Source of the DNA: Dactylorhiza incarnata
Taxonomy: Eukaryota > Streptophyta > Magnoliopsida > Asparagales > Orchidaceae
DNA length: 64,000 nucleotides
Assembly: GCA_033032865.1 (NCBI GenBank)
Contig: JAWHQI010000068.1
Span: 8,308,001-8,372,000 of the forward strand
Direction: 5' to 3'
Part shown: positions 20,575 to 32,131 of the stretch, piece by piece
Position numbering within the stretch: the stretch's first letter is position 1
How the letters are laid out: each line of letters starts with the position of its first letter
Notes under the pieces: model-generated
What the model was told of the DNA's origin: nothing
What the model saw: the letters and a program-made list of their open reading frames with translations, nothing else
Databases searched by the model: none
Program-made: the position numbers and the translations under genes

Positions 20575-23533
20575 TGAAAGAACTTAGGGATTTAGATTAA
20601 ATTACCTAGAGGGGGGGGGGTGAATAGTTTTTTTTTCTTTTTAATTTTAGGGTTGTTAGTAGCCTAATGAGCCTACACAAACAATTAAATCAAGCACAAA
20701 CAATCACAGCCACTGTTAGAACCTAGTTAATTTGGATTAGGATCCCAACTCAAATAGGGGGAGATTGTTGGAACCTTAGTTTTGATTTGAGATAGGATCC
20801 ACCTTTAGTATCCAAGTTTATATCATAACATATCTTATAACTTAGATTAAATATCCTATTAAGTTAAAAGGCTGAAAATAATATATATATAAATAATATA
20901 CTAAGAAAAATATATATATAATAATAGGCTAAATAATATAAGAGAAAATAATATAAGTCAAACTGCGTTCGACGAACGTCGAACGACGCTCAGCATTCGT
21001 CGGACGGCGCCCGACGAACAGATTACTTTATAGCAGCGCTCGACAAATTATCAAGGAAGTTGCGGTCGACGAAATCCGAATAGCGGTCGACAAATTCCAA
21101 ACAGAACAGCGGTCGACGAATTCCAACCAGAACAGCGATCGACGAAATCCAAAGATCTCAGCGGTCGACGAACAGCTCAGCAGTCTGCGTTTGACGAAAT
21201 CCCAGCAGCGCTCGACGAAAGTCCTCTGCAGTTAATCAATGCTCAGAATATCATTTGGCGAGCTCAGCCCGACGAATGATGAGCTGAGGTCGACGAATTT
21301 CCGCAACATTTATTTTATATCATTTAGCTCGACTAAATATTATATATTTGCTGTCAGATTTATTAAAGCAATATTTTATTTATTTTATTTTATATATTGC
21401 TATATATATTGTTGATTTGACAATCCAGCCATTGCAGCATTAATTAATATAGCCGCTGCAGAAGCCAAAGACGGCAACTTATGTTCTCGAGAATCTGTGA
21501 AATAAAGGATATATTTATTATATTCCTTTCTGGTCGGCAAAAATTCAAACAGATAAATATACAACAGATAATATATATCAGAATATATATATATATATAG
21601 TTGTTATCTCTCGACAGAAGATAGAACAGAATATATTAACATTGCTGTACAGGAAAAGAAAGAAGAAGAGAAATACAGAGGAGCAAAAAGAAGAAGCAGA
21701 TCATATATTATTATCTTCTTTTTGCTAACATATTTCTTGCAGATCATCTACAAGCTGAGACACCAAATCAACATCATTTGCTCAAGGAAGAAGAAGAAGA
21801 AAAGTATCACAACTTAGAGAAGGAGCTCCATTCATAAGGCTGTCATCTATTCTAAATCAGACAGGGGGAGCTTCCTTCATCATCATCATCAAGATCCAAA
21901 CACAACTACCAATCAGGATCTTCATCAAGAGTCTTCTCAGCAAAAAGAGAAGAACAATAAATCTTTCCCTTTCTCCTTCCCCATCTTGTACAGGGTTAAA
22001 ACTCCCTTCAAAAGTTTACCTGTTGGTGGCAAGACACCTGATCAAAAAATCTAGTTGGTTTATAAGCACCTGGTCAAAAGCTTATAGGTGAATTGGGCAC
22101 CCGATCAAACCTCCATTGGTGTGTGGACACCCGAACAAAAACACCTTGGTGTGAGGGCACCTGATCAACAACCTCCAGTGGATTCCTACTAGTGGGTAGA
22201 AGAGTAGATGTACCCAGTTGAGTGTAACTACTATATATCTTGTGTCATCTGGTTGTGCTTTGGTTTGCTTTGTTTTATTTCTTATTTGTGCTGTGTATTT
22301 TATGCACTCTTACTGTTTGTAGTTATTACTCATACAACACACCTATATATATCAATTATTTTAAAACAAAGTTAAACAAGAGTTTTAATAATAAGAATAA
22401 GAACTAAAACTCTCCTTTCAGCCACAACAAAAAGAATTTTATAGTGGTTCCCCAAGTGATGGGTAGTCCACTGTCCCCCTACACCCCTCTAACTCCAATG
22501 TTAGATAGGGTCAAAGATACTCCTCCAAGTTATCTTCTTAGCTTTTAGAGCTTACACCACAAGTTCCGCAGAACTTCTCAGATCACAGATGATTCTACCT
22601 CAGGACAAAAGCCCCTACAGCTCAGAGCTATCACCAGCTCCTACCTCAGGCACAACAGCCCTACAACTCAGAGGAATCCACCTCCTACAACTCATACCAC
22701 CTCCTAGTCCTACTTTAGGCAACAACCTATTACACTCTTCTCAGAGCTGAATAGCTCTTACAAAATAAAGTGATGATGGAATAATAACCTCTACTATTGA
22801 TTCGATGTAATAATATATTTCAGCAGATGCTGATCTTGAGCTGTCCCTGGACTGGATGGTTCAGAGCAGCTCCACTGTCTTCTTCTTTAGGAGGAAGATA
22901 GAAGACTCCTATCTCTCTCTTGGATGAAAGCTTTGTTTACTGAAAGAGAGAACCACTTGTGTTCAAGGCAAGAAGGCTGTTGCAGCTTCAGGAAATTGCA
23001 GCCGGCTTTCTTTTTGCTTGAATCACTTTTCAATCGAGCAACGAGAGCGATGTTGATGCCCTAGCTTTAGCTTATATAGTACTATACATCTTCAATGACT
23101 ATTTGCGCGACCTCCCTTGCCCATGCCGACAAAGACAATACTTTATTACCTTTTTGCACCTTTATCCACTTCTGGGCGGCGCCAGTCAATGCGAAATATG
23201 TTTGATCCTTATCTCAGCGGATTAACAGCTGAGAAAGTCTTCTTCTCAGCGATTGGTGCAAGCTGAGATAGCTACTCCATTTCAGCGGTTCAGCTGAGAC
23301 GGCTCCTCATCTCAGCGGATTTGACCCTTCATCTCAGCGGTTCTGCTGAGACAAATCTTCATCTCTTAGGAGTTGATTTCTCCTGATCTTATGACATGAT
23401 TGGCCCTTTTTCTTTGGGTAACCTAAGCCTGTATATCTTACAAAAATATGGCTTTATCAAATACATCATGTACTTAGTATTGTGAGTGATGCCTCTTCAA
23501 ATCAAAGGAACATTGAGGGCAATATTCCCAACA
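20575..23533 (-). repeat. Element B 5' LTR, interrupted by S2
   Basis: Starts TGTTGGGAATATTGCC at 23533 (minus) and ends CTTTCA at 20575. Without S2 and one TSD copy it measures about 1247 bp. The part 22829-23533 is the copy of 3560-4292. A 10-base G run followed by TGAATAG at 20611-20627 is the conserved U5 box. The minus-strand TATA box is at 23071-23079. The text 22426-22828 (CTACCTCAGG repeats) is LTR sequence without a gene. Confidence 0.88.
20714..22420 (+). repeat. S2: sirevirus solo LTR (1707 bp) with an extended 5' end
   Basis: Flanked by TSD GCCAC (20709-20713, 22421-22425). It starts TGTTAGAACC and ends CTCCTTTCA. At 20754-20765 it contains a PPT (ATAGGGGGAGAT) directly followed by a second LTR start, TGTTGGAACC (20766). 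The first 52 bp are therefore an upstream copy of the U3 start plus PPT. Inside are many GGTCGACGAA words (20965-21300), one clean 21-bp dyad (20997-21017), and the R/U5 units (GGCACCTGATCAA, 22010-22190) related to those of C. No internal region remains. Confidence 0.88.
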
Positions 23534-25426
23534 ATGTCCTAATTAAATAATAAGCAATTCAATGGGGACTAAAGTAACTTAAAAATTCTAGCAAAATTCC
23601 CCAAGGCTTATTTCCACCCCATGAAACTACCTACCAAGTTTCATGCCCTTCAATAAGTTCAATTTGCAACCTAGAGTTTGAACTAGGGTTCGAGGGCTCA
23701 TCGACCCAAAACCCTTTGTGCGGAGGGGGGGGGGGGGGGGGGGGGGGGTCTTATGTGGTATTAAATCAGTGGCCAAGGTTTCATCAATTTTGGATGAGAG
23801 TTGACCACTCAACCCAACAAGTGCACTTTTGGCTTAATATCCCTTGGTTTGACCAATCTTGGGTTAGTTAAATACCCAACCAAATCAATCCCAAATGGGA
23901 TGAAATTTTTACCAAAGTCATATCATGACCCTAAGGACCTCCTACCAAAATTTGGAAGGGTTTGGATGTTTCAAGACCCAAAAATGAATTCATACATGAA
24001 TTATTAAATGTTTGCAAAAACCTTAGAACAAGGCCCTCCAAAAATTCTCATTTTGGGATATGTTATGTGTGTGGGTATATGTAGGATATGTTCCAAATTT
24101 TAGAACATTTAGATGGCTGGTTTAGTGGGGGCACACAATTCAAGCTCTAGTCAACCCTTTGTATAGGTTGCACCATTTTGAGTGTTGTGGTCAGGCCACT
24201 AGTCCAAATTTGATGAAACAAATTTTAGATTAAACTAGACCTCATGGCCTACAACTATTATGAAGACTACTTATTCTAAATCAGAGGTTAAGTATTTGTA
24301 ATATTTAAAACCATACACTGCATATTATGTGACAGAAATCAAATAACATATTAAATCATTTCATTCAGGTCTGCGATTAACCGATCACACCAAATCGAAT
24401 GGCTCTCAGTCATCGTCCCTAAGGAATGGACGGTCACCGACAGCCCGTCCATGGAGAATTTTGAACTTGATTTGCCGGCCACCCGCACCTCATCCCGGCC
24501 GGCAAATGCCCCCACCACCTTCGTCGAAGTGGTGGCCGACGATTGGCGGTGGTTTGTCAGCCGGTGGTGGCTAGAACTGGGTTTTCTAGTGGGGGAAAAA
24601 GGCTTGAAAACGAGACTTTTTGGGAGTTTGATTCGAGCCCCATTTGTCTCGAGTCAAGCCCCAATTTGACAGAGACCTAGCACTAGGCGAGGAGAAGAGG
24701 ATCGGACATTTGATTGGTCATTATCCCTCGTGTTTCTCGGGTTGGCCATGAGAGGGAGAGTGCGCCTTGGAGCCATGCCGATTATGCACTTAAAGGGTTT
24801 GAATTCTTCAGGGGAGTGAGGGGTTTTCCTCCTTGGCATGCCCTGAGGGTGATAACAGCTCAATTGGGGCAAAGGGGGTGGTTATCCTGAAATGCCATTA
24901 ATGGCCCTTAAGGGGAAATTTCAGTTTTGCTTGGGGGTGGTGAATAGGTCCATAATTTGGATGGGAGAAGGCTGGAAACTCCTCCTCTCCCCAAGAGGAG
25001 ATGAATGGGGCCATTAATGGGGGAGATTGAAGGTTTCTTCTTCCTCACCATTAATCCCCCTTTCTCTCTCTTTCCATTGGGGGCATTCTCTCTCCTGGCC
25101 GAATTTCCTGAACTTGAATGGTCAATTCAGTAACCAACAACCCCATTAGCTAGTGGACCACTTCAATTGGGTCTAGCCCAAGTGGATTGGGCTTGATTAG
25201 GTCAAAATATGTCATTTTGACCTAAATTTTGGGTGGAGTTGACCATAGTCAATTTGACCATTTGGGTTGACCCCAATGGGTGGCTAGTGACCCATTAGCC
25301 TCCCCTAAGGGTTAAGGGGTCTAGGTAGGATTAATTTGGCAAGGTGGGGGCCAATTAACCCTTAATAGGCCACTTGACCAAAATAGGGCTATAATTGACT
25401 TTGGTCAAATTGGCCAAACTGGTGGC
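23534..25426 (-). repeat. Probable 3' LTR of element H, outer part
   Basis: This sequence flanks B on one side and E on the other and continues at 41481-41895, where it meets H's internal sequence. It carries no coding domain. Small open frames at 23627-24872 are unsupported. A 24-base G run is at 23725-23748. Tekay/Del elements have LTRs of several kb, which fits at least 2.3 kb here. The far end of the LTR was not found and may lie beyond B, so assignment of the whole stretch to H is an inference. Confidence 0.5.
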
Positions 25427-26603
25427 TGTTAAAATTTTTTGATTTGAATCGTTTAGGAGTGAGCAGGAGTTGCATCAACTGAGTTATAGCCAAACAACCA
25501 CAATGCCACACAGCAACACAATAGTCTTTATTGAATCACAAAACTTCATTACATTTCGAGACATACATGGCGAGAAATGATTCATAAGAATCATGAAGGA
25601 GAGAAGAACAACGCACACCAAAACAAAACACAAATCTGGCGACCTGACAAAGCAAAGACCGCACAGACCGCTGCAGTCCAGAGACCGCCCAGCTTGTCCT
25701 GAGATCGCACGAACAGAATACAGGCAAGATGACTTACACTGCAAGACTGCCACCTCAGACTGCACGAACTGGAGCTTATTTAACTGAACAGAGAACAGAA
25801 GCTGTCGCCAGACCGCAACTCAGATCGCCTATCCACAGAAGGTTGCCTGATCGTTGAGCTCACTGTGAGCAGCACAAGAACAACATAAACCAGTCCGCAG
25901 ACAAGCCGCTGCCGAACTGTTTATTCAAGCCACTGGGAAATCACCAAGGAAGGAGACCGCAACCTGTTGACCGCAAACCTGCGAACATAACAAACAGTCA
26001 ACTCGCTTCCAAGTCCACCCAACCTCAAGGTTGAGACCGCACAAAACAACCCAGGCTCTAGTTCTTACAGTTATCGTTATGAATGACGGGCCCTGCACCC
26101 CTATTTATAGGCGAGAGGATGGATGTCGTCACCGCCGCAAGAGAGGTATAGTCACCACCCATCAGATTGCGAGCGGTCTCATAGAGCAGGTCGCGCGATC
26201 ACACCACTTGGACAACATCCTGTCCAAGACCGCAAATCACCAGCAGACCGCGCACAAGCCGCGCGGACAAAGATCACTCCTTCCTTTGACCTCCTAGAGC
26301 AAACCAAGAACATCTGGCCGACTACAGACAAGTCCCCAGATCAACCTGCATAAGCCGCCCGGTCACAGCAGTTACTCAAGAACAGACCGTCCGGTCTTCT
26401 ACAAAGACGATAGACCAACCAAGCAGATCAGACCGAGAAGAGACCGAAACATGCTAGAACAACCCGACCAATCATAGCAGGCCGCCAGAGCCAGACCGGT
26501 AGAACCAGACCGGCAGAGTACCAGCGCATAGACCGCGTGGTCCCTGTGGTCACCAATATAAAGACCGACAGCCAACTTCCACTTCACTTCAATAATTTCA
26601 ACA
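25427..26603 (-). repeat. Element E 3' LTR (1177 bp)
   Basis: In minus orientation it starts TGTTGAAATTATTGAAG at 26603 and ends AAAATTTTAACA at 25427. It contains more than 20 copies of the word GACCGC or GATCGC on the plus strand, on both sides of a strong TATA box (TATAAATAG, minus strand, 26101-26109). Open frames in it (25484-26353) are LTR sequence. Confidence 0.92.
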
Positions 26604-26613
26604 CCCCCCTTGA
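26604..26613 (-). other. Polypurine tract of E
   Basis: The minus strand reads AAGGGGGGTG immediately before the LTR start TGTTGAAATT. Confidence 0.75.
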
Positions 26614-27619
26614 AGTGGGAAGTGGAAACTAACCCAAGTAAACTCCGCAACCGAGTAAACGGTCCCTTTGGCAGCGGCTTTGTGAAGATGTCTGCAACAT
26701 TGTCCACACTTCGAACATGCTCGACCATAAGAGATCCTCCCAACACCTTCTCACGAATGAAATGGTGCTCAATCTCAATGTGCTTGGTCCTCGCGTGACA
26801 GACTGGATTATTAACCAGCTTGAGAGCACTCTCATTGTCCCCGCATAGCATAGTGGGACTTCGAACCTCATCATGAACGTCCTCCACCAACCTCCTGAGC
26901 CAAACGGCTTCCTGAGCTGCCAAGGCCGTAGCCTTGCATTCCGCTTGTGTGGTAGATACAGACACCGAGTCATGCTTTTTGCTGCACCAAGAAATAGCTG
27001 TGGGGCCCGCCATAAAGACATAACCAGACGCTGATCTCCGATCATCCACGTCTGCCCCATAATCAGCATCCATGTACCCATGCAACTCCAAGCTTGACCC
27101 TTTCCTATATAGGAGACCCAGATCAAAGGTCGACTTCACATACTTCAAAATTCCTTTTACCGCTAGAAGATGAGGCTTCCGTGGTTCCGCCATGTACCGA
27201 CTCAGCTTGCCAACTGCATAAGCAATATCAGGCCTCGTGATCGTCAAGTAGATCAAGCTCCCAACCAGAGCTCGGAACACCAACGGTTCAGATAGAACTC
27301 TCCCCTCATCCTTCTGAAGTTTATGATGCTGTTCCAGAGGTATAGAGCTGCTCTTCACTTCCTCCATGATGAATCGTTGAACGATTCGCTCCGCATATCC
27401 AGCCTGAGAAATGAGCACTCCTCTCTCCCGCCTCTTGAGCTTATAGACCCACTTGCATGTCACAGGGGTAATGCCTTTGGGCCTGGGCACTAGAGACCAA
27501 GTCTCAATTTTCTTGAGAGCATCCATCTCCTCCTGCATAGCAATGTCCCACTGCTTCATGCCTTTAGCCTTCTCAAAGATCGAAGACTCCTGCTCATCCA
27601 AGGGACCAGTAAAAAACAT
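26610..27619 (-). pseudogene. pol: Element E RT remnant and RNase H
   Basis: The frame starts in the RT entry region (WDIAMQEEMDALKKIETW; CKWVYKLKRR). It then jumps to VLISQAGYAERIVQRF, a motif that normally lies some 180 residues later. The RT palm with the catalytic YVDD motif is therefore deleted in frame. RNase H follows and is largely readable: GYMDADYGADVDDRRSAS, ISWCSKKHDSVS, CGDNESALKL, RTKHIEIEHHF and [10 protein letters not shown]. The frame runs on into the LTR to 26399. E cannot reverse-transcribe by itself. In-frame loss of exactly the catalytic part is notable but could be chance. Confidence 0.88.
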
Positions 27620-28776
27620 GAGACAAAGCTCACCATGTTTCCTCCCGTGTATCGATGCGGTGGCTTGATAGTCCTCTTCGACCTCCTAAGAGGTTGCACC
27701 TGACTAACCAACTCCTCAGCTGCTTCTTCTGTGCTAGCTCCTCTTCCAGGCGATTTTGGAGCATCGCTCCCCCTGCTTCCAGATCCTGAAGCCTCCATCT
27801 CTGAGCTTGACACAGCTGGAGCTCCTGGTGAAACAGGCAACTCCACTTGAAGATTTTCCGCAGCCTTCCCTTTTTCATCAACCCTGCTCTCCGGTAGTTC
27901 AACTCCTGAACTCCCCTTGTAGGAAGTTACCTCATCGAACACCACATATCGAGATACCTCTGATCTCCGTGTTTCAGGATCCATGCATCTCCATCCATTC
28001 TTCCGCTCATCATATCCAACAAAGACTAGCTTCCTTGCTTTTGCATCTAGCTTTGTCCGAGGAGCATCAGGGATATGCACATAACAGATTGATCCAAACA
28101 CCCGAAGGTGTGCAACACTTGGCTTCTCCTTGAACATCAGTTCATGAGGGGTCTTCATGTTGATAGGACTTAGAGGCATCCTGTTGATGACGAATGCCGC
28201 ACAAGACATTCCCTCCGCCCAAAAGGACTTTGGGATACTCTTGGGATAAAGCTAGCATTTGCAGGTTTCCGTCAGATGACGAATCTTCTGCTCTGCAATG
28301 CCATTTCGCTGTGGAGTATGGGCACAAGTGAACTCTCTCCGGACGCCGTGCTTCCTGCAAAAACTTGAGAACTCACCAGAGGTGAACTCCCCACCATTGT
28401 CAGTTCTCAATGTTTTCACCCGCATGCCTAACCGACCTTCCACCAGCTCCTTGAACTCCATGAACTTCACAAAATCTTCCGACTTCTCTTTTAGAAAATA
28501 CACCCAGACATATCTGGTGTAATCGTCGATCAACACCAACATATATCTGTTGCCTCCAAGGCTTGGGGTGGCAGTCGGTCCCATCAAATCACTGTGAATG
28601 CACTCCAACGACGCTTTGCATCTTGTTTGCGATTTATCAAATGGAAGTCGATGAGACTTACCAAACTGACATCCCGCACAAACATGACCGTCTCCATAGG
28701 AGGACAATCTAGGTAAGCCCTTGACAAGGCCCCTTACCGCCATAGCCTTCAATTTATCCATACCTACAAGCCCCAA
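27556..28776 (-). pseudogene. pol: Element E integrase
   Basis: The zinc-binding cysteines (CAGCQFG) are followed by the core with catalytic residues in HSDLMGPTATPSLGG, RTDNGGEFTSGE and QRNGIAEQKI. The C-terminal part (FWAEGMSCAAFVINRMP; FGSICYVHI) follows after a TAG stop near 28252 in the same frame. A frameshift near 27625 then leads to the RT segment. Further stops lie near 28788 and at 28921, between protease and integrase. The histidine half of the zinc finger is partly disrupted around 28780. The family is recognised with confidence. The gene is not functional. Confidence 0.85.
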
Positions 28777-28920
28777 CCTTTCATGCTAGATAGTCGCGCT
28801 ATCATTGGTCCTCATCTTGTCAACATAGGTACTTGTCGATAAAACGAACAAGTCCTTTATCTGCTTTCCAACATGAATTACATCTCCCTTTATTTCCGGT
28901 TGAGTTTTAAGAAACTTCAC

Positions 28921-30129
28921 TTATGTTTTGCCAAACAGAACATGATAACCGACATCAACCACATTGGTCACAGAGAAGAGATTCTTCCTCATACCCGACA
29001 CGTGATAAACACTCCTCAATGTGAGTGGACCCTTATCACTGCTCAGAGAGACAACACCTTCTTGTTCTACTGAATAAATAGAATTATCAGCCGTAATGAT
29101 TGCATCGTTACTTGAGTAAGGCACCAAAGAAGAGAACTTTGATTCATCCCCGGTGAGGTGATGCCCACACCCTGAATCCATGATCCAATCGTCTTCGAAG
29201 TTGATGGCAGCCAAGGCCTTAACGAGCATCTCCGTCATATTGGCCACAAAGGCTCCTCCCCATCCAGCTTCATCAGACATTGGCTTCTCCTTCTCCGCTG
29301 CATGTCCCGGCTGAAGATTAACCCGACAATCCTTCTTGAAGTGGCCGGTCTTATTGCACCTGAAGCACCTTGGTCCCTCTCCCTTCTTCTTCCCATCAGA
29401 CTTAGGAGCATAACCCCTATCCTGCTGACCTGAAGTAGAGGGGCAATCATAACCTGGCTTCTTCTTCTCCCACTTCTTCTTTTTCTTCCCAGAGAACAAC
29501 ACATCGCTATTTCCCACAGAGATAGAAGTCTCCACCATCTGTCTTGCCAAACTTTCCTGCGAAGCAAGTAAGTTTTCCAGCTCCAACAGAGATGGCTAAT
29601 TTGCCCAACCCTGAACTGACGTCACAAAGGCAAGATACTCCTTCCGCAACCCGCGGATGATATGCCTCTTCAGTTTTGCCTCCGAGATGGGCTCATCAGG
29701 GTCCAATGCAGAAATCTCTGCTATGAGGTTCTTCATCTTGAGAAAGAAAGTAGAGATGGAAAAATCACCTTGAGAAGATTTCGCCAACTCATTTTCAAGA
29801 AACTGTAGCCGAGCTACATTCTTCTTATTGAACAGCCCGTCCAAAGACGTCCAAATCTCAGCAGCAGATTTACATCCAATGATGTGATCGAATAGCTCTG
29901 GTGAGATAGCCCTCTTTAGTGTGAACTCTACCTTTGTATTAGTCCTCCTCCAAAGTCTCACCTCTGCCATATTATCTCCTGCTAGATGAACTTCTTGTGT
30001 GTCTTCTCCTCCAACTATCTCTCATAGATCCTCGCCAAGCAAGTAACTCTCCATACACGACTTCCACTTCTTGAAGTTAGTCGATGTGAGGAGTTCAATA
30101 CCAAGCCCTCTTGCGTATCCAGCTTCCAT
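28921..30129 (-). pseudogene. gag: Element E gag and protease, two in-frame stops
   Basis: The start ATG is at 30129 (MEAGYARGLGIELLTSTNFK). One frame runs to 28921 with TGA at 30022-30024 (a tryptophan codon in related elements) and a stop at 29596-29598. The gag core includes AAEIWTSLDGLFNKKN and LKRHIIRGLRKEYLAF. A CCHC knuckle CFRCNKTGHFKKDC lies near 29330-29371. The protease motif WIMDSGCGHHLTG follows at about 29150-29190 in the same frame, without the stop-plus-acceptor junction seen in the sireviruses. Gag and pol were thus one continuous frame. Confidence 0.87.
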
Positions 30130-30207
30130 GGCAAACTAAATGTTTTCTTCTTCACAAAGACGATGGCAACTCAAGTTGATCACTGCTTATCCACTCCAAC
30201 AACCTCC

Positions 30208-30218
30208 CTCTGATACCA
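30208..30218 (-). other. Primer binding site of E
   Basis: On the minus strand TGGTATCAGAG follows the LTR end TTTTAACA. It matches initiator tRNA-Met. Confidence 0.85.
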
Positions 30219-30749
30219 TGTTAAAATTTTTTGATTTGAATCGTTTAGGAGTAAGCAGGAGTTGCATCAACTGAGTTATAGCCAAACAACCACAATGCCA
30301 CACAACAACACAATAGTCTTTATTGAATCACAAAACTTCATTACATTTCGAGACATACATGGAGAGACATGATTCATAAGAATCGCGAAGGAGAGAAGAG
30401 CAACGCACACCAAAACAAAACACAAATCTCGCGACTTGACAAAGCAGAGACCGCACAGACCGTTGCACTCCAGAGACCGCCCGACTTATCCTGAGATCAC
30501 ACGAATAGAATACAGGCAAGATGACCTGCACTGCAAGACTGCCACCTCAGACCGCACAAACTGGAGCTTATTGAACTGAACAGAGAAAAGAAGCTGTCGC
30601 CAGACCGCAACTCAGATCGCCTAACCACAGAAGGTCGCCTGATCGCTGAACTCACTGCGAACAACACAAGAACAACATAAACCAGTCCGTAGCCAAGCCG
30701 CTGTCGAACTGTTTATTCAAGCCACTGGGAAATCACCAAGGAAGGAGAC
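30219..30749 (-). repeat. Element E 5' LTR, left part
   Basis: This is the copy of 25427-25957, with differences such as GAGTAAGCAGG instead of GAGTGAGCAGG. It ends at the first copy of D's TSD (GAGAC). The LTR resumes at 40835. Confidence 0.9.
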
Positions 30750-30833
30750 TGTTGGGAAAATGATTTCTCTTAACCCCTAGAAATGAGTTAAAGAAAGAGT
30801 TTTATGAATGAATAACAAAGACAAAGTAAATAT

Positions 30834-31059
30834 GCGTCGAATGGTATTCGACGCTACGTCGAAATAGAGTCGACGTCTTCTTCAGGATATGTCGAAGTAA
30901 CTTTAGGAAGATTTCGACGTAGGTCCTGTCGACGCTACTCTGATTTCTAGTCGACGCATACAAAGAAGTCGACGCACCTTTGTCGACGCACATTCCTTAT
31001 ATCCCTCTCGACGTTGGGCTAAGATAAATTCGACGCTTACGTCGAATAGTAATCGACGC
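30834..31059 (+). promoter_or_regulatory. CGTCGA-N7-TCGACG dyads in U3 of D
   Basis: Three clean copies lie at 30834-30854, 30856-30876 and 31039-31059, about 290 to 510 bp upstream of the TATA box. Single TCGACG arms without a clean partner fill the gap (30914-31018). The same copies in the 3' LTR are at 39626-39646, 39648-39668 and 39831-39851, where they would end up in the 3' part of the transcript. Their role is not known. Promoter binding sites and RNA hairpins are both possible. Confidence 0.8.
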
Positions 31060-31344
31060 ACGTCGATTTGTTTGACAGATTTGAATCTGCGCCAGATCTC
31101 TTTCCTTCTTTTCTGAAGATCTGATTTATATAGAATGATGTTAATATTTTATAGCCGTTCTGAATCATTCTTTCCTTCTATTTGATTCTTGGCTAAATTG
31201 ATGAAATCTGTTTTGGATATTATTTGAAATCTAAATTGATATTTTCCATTTATGATTAAATCTGCTATGGAAATATTTCTCTCTACCTAAATCTCTGGCT
31301 GCTAATTGATTCCTCTCCTATAGTACTATCTTATTACACAGAGC

Positions 31345-31353
31345 TATAAAATA
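31345..31353 (+). promoter_or_regulatory. TATA box of D
   Basis: TATAAAATA lies 596 bp into the LTR. The equivalent in the 3' LTR is at 40137-40145. The sister element F has TATAAATAA at the matching place. Transcription would start about 30 bp downstream. Confidence 0.7.
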
Positions 31354-32039
31354 AAGAGCAAGTCGGCAGGAAAAAGCAGAAGAGTGATCCACCACACATT
31401 TTATGATATAGAGGAAAAGCTCCCAAAAGAAAAGAGAGATATTGAGAGAAAGCTCTGCAGCAACTTTCATCCATTTCTACTTCTGCTTCTGCTCACTGAT
31501 CACTGCTGCAAAATCTGATTGCTCTCACTAAAAGAGAGAAAGGCTACAAATCTTCTTCTCTCTATAGAAGAAAGATTCAATTCTTAACTTGTGCTTCAAA
31601 TCTTCTTGCTAGGAAGAAGATTCATTATTGGCTTTATTCCATTCTTTCCTTTTCATTCTTATTCACTATTGTAAAAGAGTTTTTAGAATCTCTCTTCAAA
31701 AAATTCAGTGTATTGGTTCTAAGAGTCTCCTTATCAAAAGACTCAGGGTGGTTCTAAGAGTCTCCTTATCAAAAGACTCAGTGCAAGTTAGTGAATTCCT
31801 ACCAAGGGGGTAGAAGAGTGGACTACCCAAAGTTTGGGGAACCACTATATTTTCTTGTGTTGTGCTGTGGATTTTCTTTCTTACATTTGCTTTATTGTTT
31901 TAATTCTTGTTGGTGTGTGTGGGAAGCTCTAATCTGTGATCATACATATATATATATATTAACTTTGCACAAAATATTTCAAATCTCTATTCACCCCCCC
32001 TCTAGAGAAATCTAGTGAGGTTAACTGTGCACTTTCAAT

Positions 32040-32050
32040 TGGTATCAGAG
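32040..32050 (+). other. Primer binding site of D
   Basis: TGGTATCAGAG lies two bases after the LTR end, complementary to the 3' end of initiator tRNA-Met. Confidence 0.9.
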
Positions 32051-32131
32051 GCAGGTTGATCTAAAAAGGATAACTCCTTGATCAAAAAGATCCTACCCCA
32101 TATATATATATTTTTCAAAACTATTTTTCAC

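Larger units (their letters stand above)
3560..23533 (-). mobile_element. Element B: decayed sirevirus-type Ty1/Copia element
   Basis: Minus-strand element whose visible own pieces are 3560-4319 (3' LTR end plus PPT), 14154-20713 and 22421-23533. A interrupts its 3' LTR, C its PPT-proximal region and S2 its 5' LTR. The order on the minus strand is 5' LTR, PBS, gag with two zinc knuckles, a protease fragment, RT-RNase H, a 21-bp repeat array, an ORF3 remnant, PPT and 3' LTR. Integrase is missing. The flank at the 5' LTR side is ATGTC (23534-23538). The matching copy would lie left of the window. Confidence 0.85.
30750..32037 (+). repeat. Element D 5' LTR (1288 bp)
   Basis: Starts TGTTGGGAAAATG and ends CACTTTCA. 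U3 carries the CGTCGA words (30834-31070). The TATA box is at 31345. Two 37-bp units (GAGTCTCCTTATCAAAAG, 31715-31785) lie in R/U5; the sister element F has three. Next come GGGGAACCACTATA (31838-31851) and the U5 box TATTCACCCCCCCTCTAG at 31989-32006. Confidence 0.95.

Noticed and set aside
20714..22420. S2 as a complete small element
   Set aside because: It has LTR termini and a TSD but no internal region, PBS or second LTR; the internal PPT belongs to a duplicated LTR start.
23534..25426. Host intergenic DNA or a host gene
   Set aside because: No exon-like frame; continuity with 41481-41895 and the PPT of H favours an LTR, although the outer end was not found.
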